DNA of 64,000 bases from CAZMOK01 sp964644135. GTDB lineage: Bacteria; Bacteroidota; Bacteroidia; Bacteroidales; JAGOPY01. The position numbers were made by a program, and so were the translations under genes. Below the pieces are notes generated by a model that saw nothing but the letters and a program-made list of their open reading frames with translations, was not told the DNA's origin and ran no database searches. Where the stretch lies: contig CAZXWD010000001.1 of the NCBI GenBank assembly GCA_964644135.1, positions 1 through 64,000 on the forward strand, read 5' to 3'. Shown here one piece after another: positions 22,270 through 30,894 of this stretch. Within the stretch, counting starts at the first letter, position 1, and every line of letters starts with the position of its first letter.

Positions 22270-23154
22270 ATGGCAGATCTAATCTTAGTAGAAGGACACA
22301 CTGCAACAGGAAAATCATTTTCCATACGTAACTGTGATCCAAAACAGACAGCCGTAATCAACGGCGACATGAAACGTCTTCCTTTTGCCGGGGCAAAGAC
22401 ATTCCAAAAGGTGCTGAAACCTGACGGAGTGACCCAAAGCATCAAAGGAAATATGGTTTATGTGAATAAAATGCTTAACCCTACCAAAAGCATGGCCTCA
22501 GTTAAACAGGAACTCAAACAGCCCAGGTATCAAAAGCCTGGCATATACGAATACATCCGCTTGTATCATGATCTCCGTCCGGACATAAAACTTGTCCTGG
22601 TCGACACTATCAGCCATGCAATGCTTGAAAGCGTCATGAGAGATCTATATATGGATGACTGGAACAAATTCAAGGTATTTGCCGAGGAGTTTTATGAAAT
22701 AGTCCAAATGATCAAAGGCCTTTCCAGGGAGGATTTTATGGTTGTTATTTATGCTCATGTCGAATATGAAAAGGACGACAACGATAATCTTGTTGCTCAA
22801 CTGAAAATCCCGGCAGGAAAATTCACAAGGGAAGCGATTGTTCCGGAAAGTCATTTCACCGTTGTGCTCCATTCCGATGTGGTACCAACCGAAGACGGCC
22901 CGGAATACATCTTCTGGACCCAAAACGTCAATGGCAAAACAACGGCTAAAAGTCCGGCAGGAATGTTTCCGGATGTAAAAATTGACAATGACATTGATTA
23001 TGCCGTAAGGTGTTACAATGCTTTTTACGAAGGGGAAGACATTCCTGAGGCAAATGAAGAGGATACAGAACAGGCTTCCGAAGAGCCAAAAGAAAAAACA
23101 GGTCAGAAAAAACAGGAGAAAAAGGAAGAGCCTGTTGATGACGAATCATTTTAA
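22270..23154 (+). CDS. Sak4/RecA-like ATPase
   Basis: 294 aa. Walker A EGHTATGKSFS at residues ~8-18, then a RecA-like core with LVLVDTISHA (Walker B, ~113-122) and VVIYAHVEYE (sensor-like strand). This is the layout of 'phage nucleotide-binding' proteins of the Sak4 group, small RecA-like annealing/recombination factors. An acidic linker follows and ends PVDDESF. It is immediately followed by an SSB-like gene, as in other phages where Sak4 cooperates with SSB. A DNA-packaging or DnaB-loader ATPase is a less likely alternative. Confidence 0.65.
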   Translation: MADLILVEGHTATGKSFSIRNCDPKQTAVINGDMKRLPFAGAKTFQKVLKPDGVTQSIKGNMVYVNKMLNPTKSMASVKQELKQPRYQKPGIYEYIRLYHDLRPDIKLVLVDTISHAMLESVMRDLYMDDWNKFKVFAEEFYEIVQMIKGLSREDFMVVIYAHVEYEKDDNDNLVAQLKIPAGKFTREAIVPESHFTVVLHSDVVPTEDGPEYIFWTQNVNGKTTAKSPAGMFPDVKIDNDIDYAVRCYNAFYEGEDIPEANEEDTEQASEEPKEKTGQKKQEKKEEPVDDESF

Positions 23155-23175
23155 ACAATAAAAACAATAATTATC

Positions 23176-23805
23176 ATGAGTGACGAAAATGTAGGCCTAC
23201 CCGCTACTCAAAAAGCATCTGATGGAACAAGTTATATCCCGGCAGGACTTCACGTTGTTGTGATCCATTCGATCAAACCTTTTACGGATGACAAAGGCAT
23301 TCCTAAAAAAGACAGGAAGGGAAATCCGGGGCTTGAAATTGAGTTTGCCGAGGTAGTTGAAGCTCCGGAAGGATCAAACAAGTTCAAGAAAACAGGAAAT
23401 ACGGCAAGAACGTTTTTCTATTACAGCGAGCTTCCCCCGGGAGATCCGAAAAGGGATTGTCCGAGCGAATGGAAACTGGCAGGATTGAAAAAAGCCTTGA
23501 AAATTCCTGAAGAGGACACCTCTGATTTTGACAAGGTACGCAAGATCAAGTTGTGGGCGGCCATTAAAAAAGTTGTCAAGGGCGATTCAGTATTTCACGA
23601 ACCGGCGGGGAGATTCTTTCCATTTGAAGGATTGGATAAGAAACCTGCCCTTGAAGGTGATCCGACCTTAAAGCAGTACAAGGACAATCCTGGAGGCATC
23701 TTTTACGAAGAAAGAGCAGACAGGGGATCTTCCAGGTCTCCCAGAGGATCGGAAAGCGCTCCTCAGGAACCATACACACCACCAGCAGACGATGACGAAT
23801 TTTAG
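23176..23805 (+). CDS. ssDNA-binding-like protein with Phe-ended tail
   Basis: 209 aa. A beta-rich core (AGLHVVVIHSIKPFTDDKGI, NPGLEIEFAEVVEAPEG, RTFFYYSELPPG) is consistent with a phage OB-fold SSB. A disordered, Ser/Pro-rich linker and the tail PADDDEF follow, the classic SSB tip arrangement. Directly downstream of the Sak4-like gene, with which it probably acts in strand annealing. The window thus carries two SSB-like proteins (see 904-1521), perhaps for replication and recombination separately. Confidence 0.6.
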   Translation: MSDENVGLPATQKASDGTSYIPAGLHVVVIHSIKPFTDDKGIPKKDRKGNPGLEIEFAEVVEAPEGSNKFKKTGNTARTFFYYSELPPGDPKRDCPSEWKLAGLKKALKIPEEDTSDFDKVRKIKLWAAIKKVVKGDSVFHEPAGRFFPFEGLDKKPALEGDPTLKQYKDNPGGIFYEERADRGSSRSPRGSESAPQEPYTPPADDDEF

Positions 23806-23808
23806 CGA

Positions 23809-23832
23809 AAGGGGCCGAAAGGCTCCTTTTTA
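23809..23832 (+). terminator. hairpin with T tract
   Basis: AAGGGGCC pairs with GGCTCCTT (one G-T pair) around GAAA, followed by five T and the leader ATTAAACTTAATCTT that is nearly identical to the one before 11353. Confidence 0.75.
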
Positions 23833-23846
23833 TTAAACTTAATCTT

Positions 23847-24359
23847 ATGGCAGAACCAAACATAAAATTTTTAGGTAAGGTTATCAATGGCAGGATGTTG
23901 TTTGACAGACCAAAGCTTTTCCAAAACATTCTTGACTCGCTTGAAGAACAAGAATTTGAACTGACAATAAAAAAGAAATCAAAGCACAAGACAAGGCTCC
24001 AGCTGGCATATTATTGGGGCGGAATTATCGCAGGTACCTGTATGAAATGTGAAGAGTTTGCAGGGTGGACAAAAGAAGAAATAGACGAATATTTCAGGTC
24101 AACCCTCAGAAGCTACACAAAAAGCATTCTACATACCGATTACAAGACCGGAAAAGCCAAAGAAGAAATAAGACGAGTCACTGAACGAATAAGCGAATAC
24201 GACAAAGAACAACTCGCTGAATATATCGAAGACGTGGTCAGGCATCTTGCCCTTAGCTTTGGAATAACCGTCTTGGATCCGGAAGAATACAAATATGCAA
24301 AGTATATTTCTGTACAGGATCAAACAGATAAAGACAAGGAAGAAGAAGATTATTTCTAA
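23847..24359 (+). CDS. NinB-like recombination protein (tentative)
   Basis: 170 aa. The segment KKKSKHKTRLQLAYYWGGII, then CMKCEEFAGWTKEEIDEYFR recalls the NinB/Orf 'Rap'-type recombination mediators (KQNA..W..L.. helix, then a substrate helix), which help load recombinases on SSB-coated DNA. The likeness is by eye. The C-terminus KEEEDYF continues the series of acidic, Phe-ended tails. Located between the SSB-like gene and uracil-DNA glycosylase. Confidence 0.4.
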   Translation: MAEPNIKFLGKVINGRMLFDRPKLFQNILDSLEEQEFELTIKKKSKHKTRLQLAYYWGGIIAGTCMKCEEFAGWTKEEIDEYFRSTLRSYTKSILHTDYKTGKAKEEIRRVTERISEYDKEQLAEYIEDVVRHLALSFGITVLDPEEYKYAKYISVQDQTDKDKEEEDYF

Positions 24360-24372
24360 TTTTAATATTACC

Positions 24373-25260
24373 ATGGAAAATGCAGAACTAAAAAAAACGA
24401 CATGGATGGATATCATCAAGCCTATTCTTGCTGAAGAAAAAATAGTCCAGATGAAAAACGAAATCCAACAGCTGAGACAGGAAGGCAAAACCATATTGCC
24501 CACAGGCAAACAGGTGCTTAATGCTTTCCGTCTCTGTCCTTATGAAAAAACAAGAGTAGTTATTATAGGGCAGGATCCTTATCCTGATCCGAAACATCCT
24601 CACGGATTAGCATTCAGCTCCTTAGCTGATGAAACCCCGGAAAGCCTGGGAAACATTTTCAGGGAAGTTCGTGATGATCTGTACCCGGAGGAAGAATTAA
24701 GTGAATGCTTTGCTTCCAATAATCTGACAAACTGGGCCGAACAGGGCGTATTGTTACTGAATGCCGTACTTACCGTTGAGGCATTTAATACAGATTCGCA
24801 CAAAAACATTGGCTGGGAGTACTTTACAGGCAAGGTTATCGATCATATCAACCAGATGGATAAAATGGTCATTTTTCTGTTGTGGGGAAAGAAAGCACAG
24901 GAGGCCGGTAAACGGATAGACAATCCAAGGCATAAAATACTCACTGCAGCCCATCCGAGCCCGCTCAGCGCATCGAAAGGGTTCTTCGGGTGTAAACACT
25001 TCTCTCAGGTTAATGAGCTTCTTAAAAAGGATTTTTATGCTAATTTCGTGGAGAAATTGCATGAGGTTGCACATACAAAAGAAATCATCGATTATTACCA
25101 TGATTTTCTCACTGAAAAGAACATGATGATTTCTAACGGAGACGCACAGGACTTGGAAAAATCCATTGAGTTTTACATTTCAATGCTTCCTGAGTATCTT
25201 GCAAAGCATATCATTAAGGATTTTGAAAAACACTATACTATTGATTTTAAAACCTACTGA
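24373..25260 (+). CDS. ung: uracil-DNA glycosylase, family 1
   Basis: 295 aa. Removes uracil from DNA. Motifs: GQDPYPDPKHPHGLAFS (water-activating Asp, residues ~60-76), LLNAVLTV (~131), and HPSPLSAS (~192, leucine-loop His). After the normal ~225-aa domain comes an extra ~70-residue helical C-terminal extension of unknown use. I choose the ATG at 24373 (leader TTAATATTACC); the upstream in-frame ATG at 24295 lies in the preceding gene. Phages with ung repair deaminated DNA or exclude host uracil-containing DNA; uracil-DNA of the phage itself is therefore unlikely. Confidence 0.9.
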   Translation: MENAELKKTTWMDIIKPILAEEKIVQMKNEIQQLRQEGKTILPTGKQVLNAFRLCPYEKTRVVIIGQDPYPDPKHPHGLAFSSLADETPESLGNIFREVRDDLYPEEELSECFASNNLTNWAEQGVLLLNAVLTVEAFNTDSHKNIGWEYFTGKVIDHINQMDKMVIFLLWGKKAQEAGKRIDNPRHKILTAAHPSPLSASKGFFGCKHFSQVNELLKKDFYANFVEKLHEVAHTKEIIDYYHDFLTEKNMMISNGDAQDLEKSIEFYISMLPEYLAKHIIKDFEKHYTIDFKTY

Positions 25261-25263
25261 TCT

Positions 25264-25746
25264 ATGAGTAAAGAAAAAAAACCGATCCCGTTTGTCGATA
25301 CAAGCGGCAAGAATGTAAAGCTACGTATTCCTAACCTGATCCCCTGCAATGGCAGGATCATATTCCAGCCGGTAGAGAACAAACGTTTTGTTCAGATTGC
25401 CAAACAGAAGATAATCATTGCCGGAAGTCCGGATGTCGATCTCGAAGATCCTCGCACCCAGGAAAAGGCTGATCCGTTCAAAGACCATGTGCTTTTTGTC
25501 GTAGCGTTTTCTCCTGAAGTACCTGAACAGATGAAAATGCAAGATCCTCACGGTAATCCAATTACCTTAGAAATAGGTATGGAAGTGAAAAGGAGTTCCT
25601 ATATGTTTCCAATCATGTTCAGCGAAATGGAAGGATCAAAAGTATACGAATACGGCATGCTGCACTGGCAGGATGTGCTTGGCGTAATACCGAGTGAAGG
25701 TGTTGTCAAGGATGGCAGGACAGGTAAGGAACTGAAGAAAAAATAA
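25264..25746 (+). CDS. possible GroES-like co-chaperonin
   Basis: 160 aa, last gene of the + block. The order GRIIFQPVENKRF (first strand), IIIAGSPD, FVVAFSPEVPEQ, LEIGMEVKRSSYM, then YGMLHWQDVLGVI resembles GroES: 'rvlVrp...', mobile loop, 'g.VvavG.G.......vkvGd.V.f', 'y.l....dilavi'. T4 gp31 is a phage example with very low sequence identity, needed for capsid folding. The mobile-loop part and extra length would need a structure to judge. Otherwise an unknown protein. Confidence 0.4.
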   Translation: MSKEKKPIPFVDTSGKNVKLRIPNLIPCNGRIIFQPVENKRFVQIAKQKIIIAGSPDVDLEDPRTQEKADPFKDHVLFVVAFSPEVPEQMKMQDPHGNPITLEIGMEVKRSSYMFPIMFSEMEGSKVYEYGMLHWQDVLGVIPSEGVVKDGRTGKELKKK

Positions 25747-25793
25747 GGATATCCCACCCGTTCAAATCACAGTTAATCTCAACATTTCGCTTC

Positions 25794-25826
25794 AAAAAAA
25801 AAGGCTCCGATCATGGAGCCTTTTTC
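25794..25826. terminator. bidirectional terminator between convergent blocks
   Basis: AAGGCTCC pairs with GGAGCCTT around GATCAT, flanked by nine A on the left and five T on the right, so it works in both directions. It closes the + early block (ending 25746) and the - late block (ending 25872). Confidence 0.85.
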
Positions 25827-25871
25827 TTACGATGTGCAGTTGAGGTATGTGCAGGAACTAAAAAACGCGAC

Positions 25872-26147
25872 TTACATTACTGTAAGCGGAATTTGTTGTT
25901 GTTCTTCGCTAAGGTAGTTAATTTTCTGAACAATAGTCCTTAATTTTTCGTCAGTCAGTTCTGTTGTAGTGATATCAGTGTCTTGAGCTGCTTTCATCAG
26001 CGAGTGCAGTGCGGCAAATCGGCCTGCATATGCCTGTGCAGACATGTCTCCGGTTTTTAGCATTTTTACGAGCCTATAACCCTGCAGGCCAATTACGCAC
26101 TGAGTATTAACCACCAAAAAATCAAGATTGTCCTGTTGCAAATTCAT
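25872..26147 (-). CDS. small helical protein, 91 aa
   Basis: Last gene of the - block, one base after the sulfotransferase/methyltransferase fusion stop/start region. Helical, soluble, acidic at the C-terminal half (DTDITTTELTDEKLRTI). No motif recognised. Position suggests a link with the surface-modification genes, but nothing in the sequence confirms it. Confidence 0.55.
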   Translation of the reverse strand: MNLQQDNLDFLVVNTQCVIGLQGYRLVKMLKTGDMSAQAYAGRFAALHSLMKAAQDTDITTTELTDEKLRTIVQKINYLSEEQQQIPLTVM

Positions 26148-26148
26148 G

Positions 26149-27345
26149 TTATTGTTTTTCTATCCGATCATCCAGATATGCTACAATAGTATAGGATTCG
26201 TTCAGATCCTTTTCTGAAACAAATATACGCTGAAAGCCATTGTCAAGCAAACATTGCCTGACATCTTCCGGATGAAGTATGTGTTCGTGGTATTTGTTAT
26301 GCCAGGGCAGCCACGCCTTTCTGTCTGGATGGGGCAAGTAAAGATAGATCATGCCATTTACTCTCAAAACATGCTTCCAATATGCTATTGCTTTCCACCA
26401 TTTTGGTATATGTTCCAGACAGTGGCTCGAAAATACATAGTCCAGGTTTATAACCGGAAAGTTCATTGCATGATATTCCATGCTAATAGCCGGATCAACA
26501 GGTACTGCCCCGGGCAGTGCCCACTCGGGTCTGTTGCAACCTACATCAACGCCCCTTCCGTGACACAAGGCTGCAGCAAAGGGAAAGGTAAACCGTGCAG
26601 AAAAACCAGTGTCAAGAAACTGGAACACTTCTTCTCCTATAAAATCCTTATAAAGAGAATTCAAAGGCCGTTCTTTCTTTCTGATAAGGCTTCCTATTCT
26701 CTTTATATTAGGGTCAAAATGTAATGGATTCCTGAGTTCCTCGGCAATAAAATTTAAAGCATTTTCTGTTGTGTTAGGATTGGTCAGGTAATCATAATCA
26801 ATATTTATTGCATTTCTACTCCAATCACTCTTAAAGAAATGATCCCTTATCCTCTCATGTTCTTCCAACACTTCATAAAAGGACAGGTTAGGATTCTGGG
26901 CATGCCTGGCTCTTGATTTCCACACGTCAGCAATGTTCCTGGTCGCATAGAAAATAAGAGGCTTCCAGTCCGGTACGACAAGATTAATATGGTTAGCGAA
27001 CTGCATGAAATAATTCTCTTTCAGTATCAGACAGTCTTTTTTACTGATCAATTCCAATATGTTCTTTATACCATCCATTACGGAAGGATCTCTATCCAAA
27101 ACAGATTGTTCAAGATTGTTAAAACTATCAGAAATAGGTTCTCTTTTAAATAGCTTTTGAAAAGCAGCAAAGATCTCTGGCGATTCGTTGTACCCGGCAG
27201 TCAGGTTTGGATCATTCTTTACATGGTCGTAAGTGATCATGTTGTCGTATGGATTTTTGCCATGAACCAGGCGATAAATCACCTCTGACAGCAGCGATGT
27301 GCCAGACCGGGGATATCCTGTTATGATAACTTTAGGTAACATCAT
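26149..27345 (-). CDS. sulfotransferase - methyltransferase fusion
   Basis: 398 aa. The N-terminal half has VIITGYPRSGTSLLSEVIYR (residues ~5-24), the PAPS 5'-phosphosulfate-binding loop of sulfotransferases, with the later ATRNIADVWKSRAR segment where PAPS-dependent enzymes have the 3'-phosphate-binding Arg/Ser. The C-terminal half has GRGVDVGCNRPEW (SAM-binding loop, ~268-280), VFSSHCLEHIPKWW and VNGMIYLYLPHP, a class I methyltransferase. So one chain could both sulfate and methylate, probably sugars. It overlaps the glycosyltransferase gene by four bases, so the three activities are made together. Confidence 0.75.
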   Translation of the reverse strand: MMLPKVIITGYPRSGTSLLSEVIYRLVHGKNPYDNMITYDHVKNDPNLTAGYNESPEIFAAFQKLFKREPISDSFNNLEQSVLDRDPSVMDGIKNILELISKKDCLILKENYFMQFANHINLVVPDWKPLIFYATRNIADVWKSRARHAQNPNLSFYEVLEEHERIRDHFFKSDWSRNAINIDYDYLTNPNTTENALNFIAEELRNPLHFDPNIKRIGSLIRKKERPLNSLYKDFIGEEVFQFLDTGFSARFTFPFAAALCHGRGVDVGCNRPEWALPGAVPVDPAISMEYHAMNFPVINLDYVFSSHCLEHIPKWWKAIAYWKHVLRVNGMIYLYLPHPDRKAWLPWHNKYHEHILHPEDVRQCLLDNGFQRIFVSEKDLNESYTIVAYLDDRIEKQ

Positions 27346-29282
27346 TTTTCCTCCTTTTTTTCTTTTGTTAACTCATCCAAATAAAGATGCTTATTGTGCT
27401 TTTCAAACTTATGATATGAAGGTGTTTTCCGACTGTCCAAAACAGTGGCTCTTTTTTCCAGAGCAACACTTAATACGGCTCCTCCTGACATCATACAAAT
27501 AAACTCTTTGCACAGGCTTATTATAGCTGCATATTCTCTCAGGTTTAGCGGTTTTATGTACCTGTAAGGTGAAATCGAAGTGTTAGGCAGCCTGTAAGCA
27601 TAATTTGTGTCTTCAAAAGGGGCAATGATGAGCAGGTTCTGTATTCCATCAACATATTCTTGCACCAGCTCATTGCTTAATCCAGAATTGTGTTTCCAGT
27701 TCGGATCAAAGACAACGCTTTTAGTCAGGTCTATGCCTTTTTTATCAAATACTTTTTTAGTAACGTTGATTTGTAAAGGATCCAAATGGTACTTAGGCAG
27801 AAAGTCCCGGACTTTAGCATTGAGGTTCATGTCATGAAGTTCCAAAAACTTCTGGATCATGTCATAGCCAGTGCTTACACCTTGACCGTTCATAACATTG
27901 TGCATGTCTTGTATTCTGTCATAGAAGGTTCCTGTCATATCTGTAATATCCAATACATTGGGATCACTTTGATAGATATCTTCAGTTCCTTGTGTTTTGT
28001 ACTTATTGTGTATGGAAACCAGAACAGCTTCATAACCGTGTTGATGGGCTATTTCCGGGAGCCGGCTCATAAACAAATGATCCCCAAGCCCGTCAAAAGC
28101 AGGTGGCATTTGGAAAACAAATGCTTTCTGTTCTGTTTTATCGTTTCTGGCTCTTTGATAAAAAGCCATATTGATCCTGTTCTGACTGAATGTGCTCGGA
28201 TCTTCTTTTTCGAATTTTTCAGCTTTTTTCTCAACAAGCCTTCCGTATTTGACAGATTCAAAGTAATCCTGATCTCCATAATAGGCAATTACGCTTAGCT
28301 GAAAATTAGCCTTGTACTTATATATCGTGTAGTCTACCCAAAGCTTGTCCTGGCCCAGCTTATCCATTTTGCGTTCTTTGGGAACGTCTATTATAGAGCG
28401 CAGTAATGCTTTAGCAAGCGGATAACTTTTCTGTTCCATCAAAAGAACAGCTGCACGGTAAGGAGCTTCATCACGTTGTGACCGTCTTTCCATAGCTTTG
28501 TAATAGAATTCCAATGCTTTTGTCTTATCATTCAGCATTTCGTACATCATGGCCGTTTTGACCAGGGCAAAATAGATCTGTTCCTCAAAATCATCACGTA
28601 TTATCCCTTCGTGATAATATTTGATAGCCGTTTTGAAAGCACCCAGATCACTTGCCGATTCGCCCAGGTAAAAATATTCCCTGGCAGTTTTGTTTTCTGC
28701 TGCCTCGAGGAGCCTGTAATTACGAAGTATGTGGTCTGTCCCGGGATCCTTTGGGTAAAGAACCGCACTTACCTTTTTCATTCTTCCTTTTGACCATATT
28801 TTTTCCTGTACCTGTATGAATTCATGTGCAGCTCCTTTCCACTTCATTTTCAAGTCTGCCCTTATCAGAAGATCACGATAATACATGCTCTGGCCGCTAA
28901 CGGTTCGTATCCCTATTACATCATTGTCTGGAATCCATTCGTTAATATCCTCTATTTCTAATGTCTCGTCGGTGTCAAGAAATAAAATGTGAGTGGCGTT
29001 AGTATTTAAAGACTTGGCTCTTGCTGCTTCTAAGGCCATGTTTCTGGAAGTGGCGAAATTATTGAACTGGATGACATTAAAAGCATGAGGTAAATTGTGG
29101 TTGTCACAAAAGTCGCGGATTATACGTATTGTGTTGTCTTTGGATCCGGTATCACAAAAAGCAACCCCACAAATGATATCCTGTACGCTTTCCAGCATCC
29201 TTTGAATGGTTTTTTCATTATCTCTACAGATAAAGTTGAGCAATATGGTTTTATCGCTCAATTTGATTGGCTTTTTACTCAT
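27342..29282 (-). CDS. glycosyltransferase 2 - TPR - GT-B-like fusion
   Basis: 646 aa. Residues 1-200 are a family-2 glycosyltransferase: LNFICRDNEKTIQRMLESV, FCDTGSKDNT and ILFLDTDETLE (metal-binding DxD-like). Residues ~200-330 are TPR-like helices (FYYKAMERRSQRDEAPYRAA). The C-terminal third (FQMPPAFDGLGDHLFMSRL, and FICMMSGGAVLSVALEKRAT) resembles a GT-B/heptosyltransferase fold with its 'GG..s.alalg.P.v' nucleotide-sugar site. It could add two sugars in sequence. Together with the fusion downstream it probably decorates the collagen-like proteins encoded just upstream. Confidence 0.75.
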   Translation of the reverse strand: MSKKPIKLSDKTILLNFICRDNEKTIQRMLESVQDIICGVAFCDTGSKDNTIRIIRDFCDNHNLPHAFNVIQFNNFATSRNMALEAARAKSLNTNATHILFLDTDETLEIEDINEWIPDNDVIGIRTVSGQSMYYRDLLIRADLKMKWKGAAHEFIQVQEKIWSKGRMKKVSAVLYPKDPGTDHILRNYRLLEAAENKTAREYFYLGESASDLGAFKTAIKYYHEGIIRDDFEEQIYFALVKTAMMYEMLNDKTKALEFYYKAMERRSQRDEAPYRAAVLLMEQKSYPLAKALLRSIIDVPKERKMDKLGQDKLWVDYTIYKYKANFQLSVIAYYGDQDYFESVKYGRLVEKKAEKFEKEDPSTFSQNRINMAFYQRARNDKTEQKAFVFQMPPAFDGLGDHLFMSRLPEIAHQHGYEAVLVSIHNKYKTQGTEDIYQSDPNVLDITDMTGTFYDRIQDMHNVMNGQGVSTGYDMIQKFLELHDMNLNAKVRDFLPKYHLDPLQINVTKKVFDKKGIDLTKSVVFDPNWKHNSGLSNELVQEYVDGIQNLLIIAPFEDTNYAYRLPNTSISPYRYIKPLNLREYAAIISLCKEFICMMSGGAVLSVALEKRATVLDSRKTPSYHKFEKHNKHLYLDELTKEKKEEK

Positions 29283-29306
29283 AATTAATAAAGTTTAGAT
29301 TTCAGG

Positions 29307-29317
29307 TAAAGATAATT
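29307..29317 (-). promoter_or_regulatory. candidate TTATCTTTA promoter motif (minus)
   Basis: On the - strand AATTATCTTTA lies 25 bases before the glycosyltransferase start at 29282 and between the collagen-like gene and the modification genes. It would allow separate control of the enzymes. Confidence 0.45.
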
Positions 29318-29322
29318 AATTC

Positions 29323-30891
29323 CTACAGGGCAAGAATTATTAGGGAGCATTGTTCGTTGATCGTAACAATGCTTTGATCGCTCGGGCCTCCACGTGCAGC
29401 CTGCACTTTAATTTTGTTTCCGGATCCAACCGTAACAATAGCAAAACCTGATCCGGTTCCATAAGTATATTGGGTAAGTGGCATAACATAAGCAGTGCTT
29501 CCATTAACATGGCTCCACGAAGCGACATATTTCTGAACTGAAATAACGAGGTATCCTTGTTGAAAACTAAGGCTATCGAATTTAGCTGAAGCCTTGAACA
29601 TTATCAGGTAGGTTCCTGCCTCATTTATAGTTATTTCACCAGAACTGTTTGAATACACTCCAGTATTACCACTTAAACGATAACTTATATCTAAGGTTTG
29701 GGCTACACCTGTTATTGTTTGCGGGCCTACATCTCTTGCGCTGTAATATTCCCCAACTGAACCTGTGGTTCCTGTTGGCCCTGTAGCGCCTGTTGATCCA
29801 GTCTGTCCTGTCTGTCCTGTATATCCTGTTTCGCCTTGTGGTCCTGTTGCGCCATCAGCTCCTGTTTCTCCGGTATTACCCTGAGCACCTGTTGTGCCAT
29901 CAACACCGGTTGGACCCGTCGAGCCGTCTTCCCCTGTGCTTCCTGTAGGCCCGGTCGTTCCATCTGCTCCCGTTTCACCCGTATTACCCTGAGGCCCCGT
30001 AGCTCCGTCTGTTCCTGTGTTTCCGGTTGGGCCTGCTGGACCGGTACTTCCATCAATACCTGTTTCACCTGTGTTTCCTGTTGCTCCTGTGCCTCCGGTC
30101 TTGCCTGTCGCTCCCGTAGGCCCGGGATCACCTGTCGCCCCGTCATCGCCTGTCTCACCTGTTGCCCCGGTTACTCCCGTAACTCCGGTAAGGCCGGTAT
30201 TTCCGGTATTTCCTTGAGGGCCTGTTTGTCCATCATTTCCTGTCGCACCAGTAGCACCCGTATCTCCCTGTGATCCTGTTTCACCTGTATTCCCAGATGG
30301 CCCAGTGCTACCAGTAGCTCCGTCCTCGCCCGTTGAGCCCGCCGGTCCAGTAGCTCCGTCTTCTCCAGTGCTTCCTGTGGCACCTGTGTCGCCCGTGTCG
30401 CCCACGTCGCCTGTCGCACCCGTTGGCCCTGTATTTCCATCTTCTCCGGTGGTTCCAGTAGGACCAGTACTGCCATCATTGCCGGGATCTCCCGTCTCGC
30501 CCGTAGCACCAGTTGGGCCTGTATTACCGAATCCTGTAGCTCCTGTAGGGCCTGTTTCGCCAGTGGAACCATCCTCTCCGGTAGCTCCTGTAGGGCCAGT
30601 AACCCCTGTCTCGCCAGTTGCTCCAGTAGCCCCGGTCGGTCCCATAAGACCTTCATTGTTACCGAGCAAAAACCATTGCTGTCCATTCCAATATATATAA
30701 TCGCCGTTGACAAAACTTTCCCCGGTCTGAGGATCTGTCACCGACGCGGTTACAAGATAGTAATTTCCTATAGGAATTGGCGGAGAAGGAAAATCTCCAT
30801 TGGTAGCTATTTCACCCTTATAGTAAAGGTGGCCATATACATTCGAGCTGTTCTCGAGATTTTTGCGGTATGTCAGTTGATCTAAAGACAT
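29323..30891 (-). CDS. collagen-like fibre protein 1
   Basis: 522 aa. An N-terminal domain (~residues 1-80) is followed by roughly 100 Gly-X-Thr/Y triplets (GPTGATGETG and variants, ~80-390) and a C-terminal beta domain (~390-522) with TGVYSNSSGEITINEAGTYL and VQAARGGPSDQSI. The triplets should form a collagen triple helix and the C-terminal domain resembles C1q/BclA-type trimerisation heads. Thr dominates the third position, as in bacterial collagens that are heavily O-glycosylated (BclA). Codons for the same amino acids vary along the repeat. Likely a virion surface fibre. Confidence 0.85.
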   Translation of the reverse strand: MSLDQLTYRKNLENSSNVYGHLYYKGEIATNGDFPSPPIPIGNYYLVTASVTDPQTGESFVNGDYIYWNGQQWFLLGNNEGLMGPTGATGATGETGVTGPTGATGEDGSTGETGPTGATGFGNTGPTGATGETGDPGNDGSTGPTGTTGEDGNTGPTGATGDVGDTGDTGATGSTGEDGATGPAGSTGEDGATGSTGPSGNTGETGSQGDTGATGATGNDGQTGPQGNTGNTGLTGVTGVTGATGETGDDGATGDPGPTGATGKTGGTGATGNTGETGIDGSTGPAGPTGNTGTDGATGPQGNTGETGADGTTGPTGSTGEDGSTGPTGVDGTTGAQGNTGETGADGATGPQGETGYTGQTGQTGSTGATGPTGTTGSVGEYYSARDVGPQTITGVAQTLDISYRLSGNTGVYSNSSGEITINEAGTYLIMFKASAKFDSLSFQQGYLVISVQKYVASWSHVNGSTAYVMPLTQYTYGTGSGFAIVTVGSGNKIKVQAARGGPSDQSIVTINEQCSLIILAL

Positions 30892-30894
30892 CCA

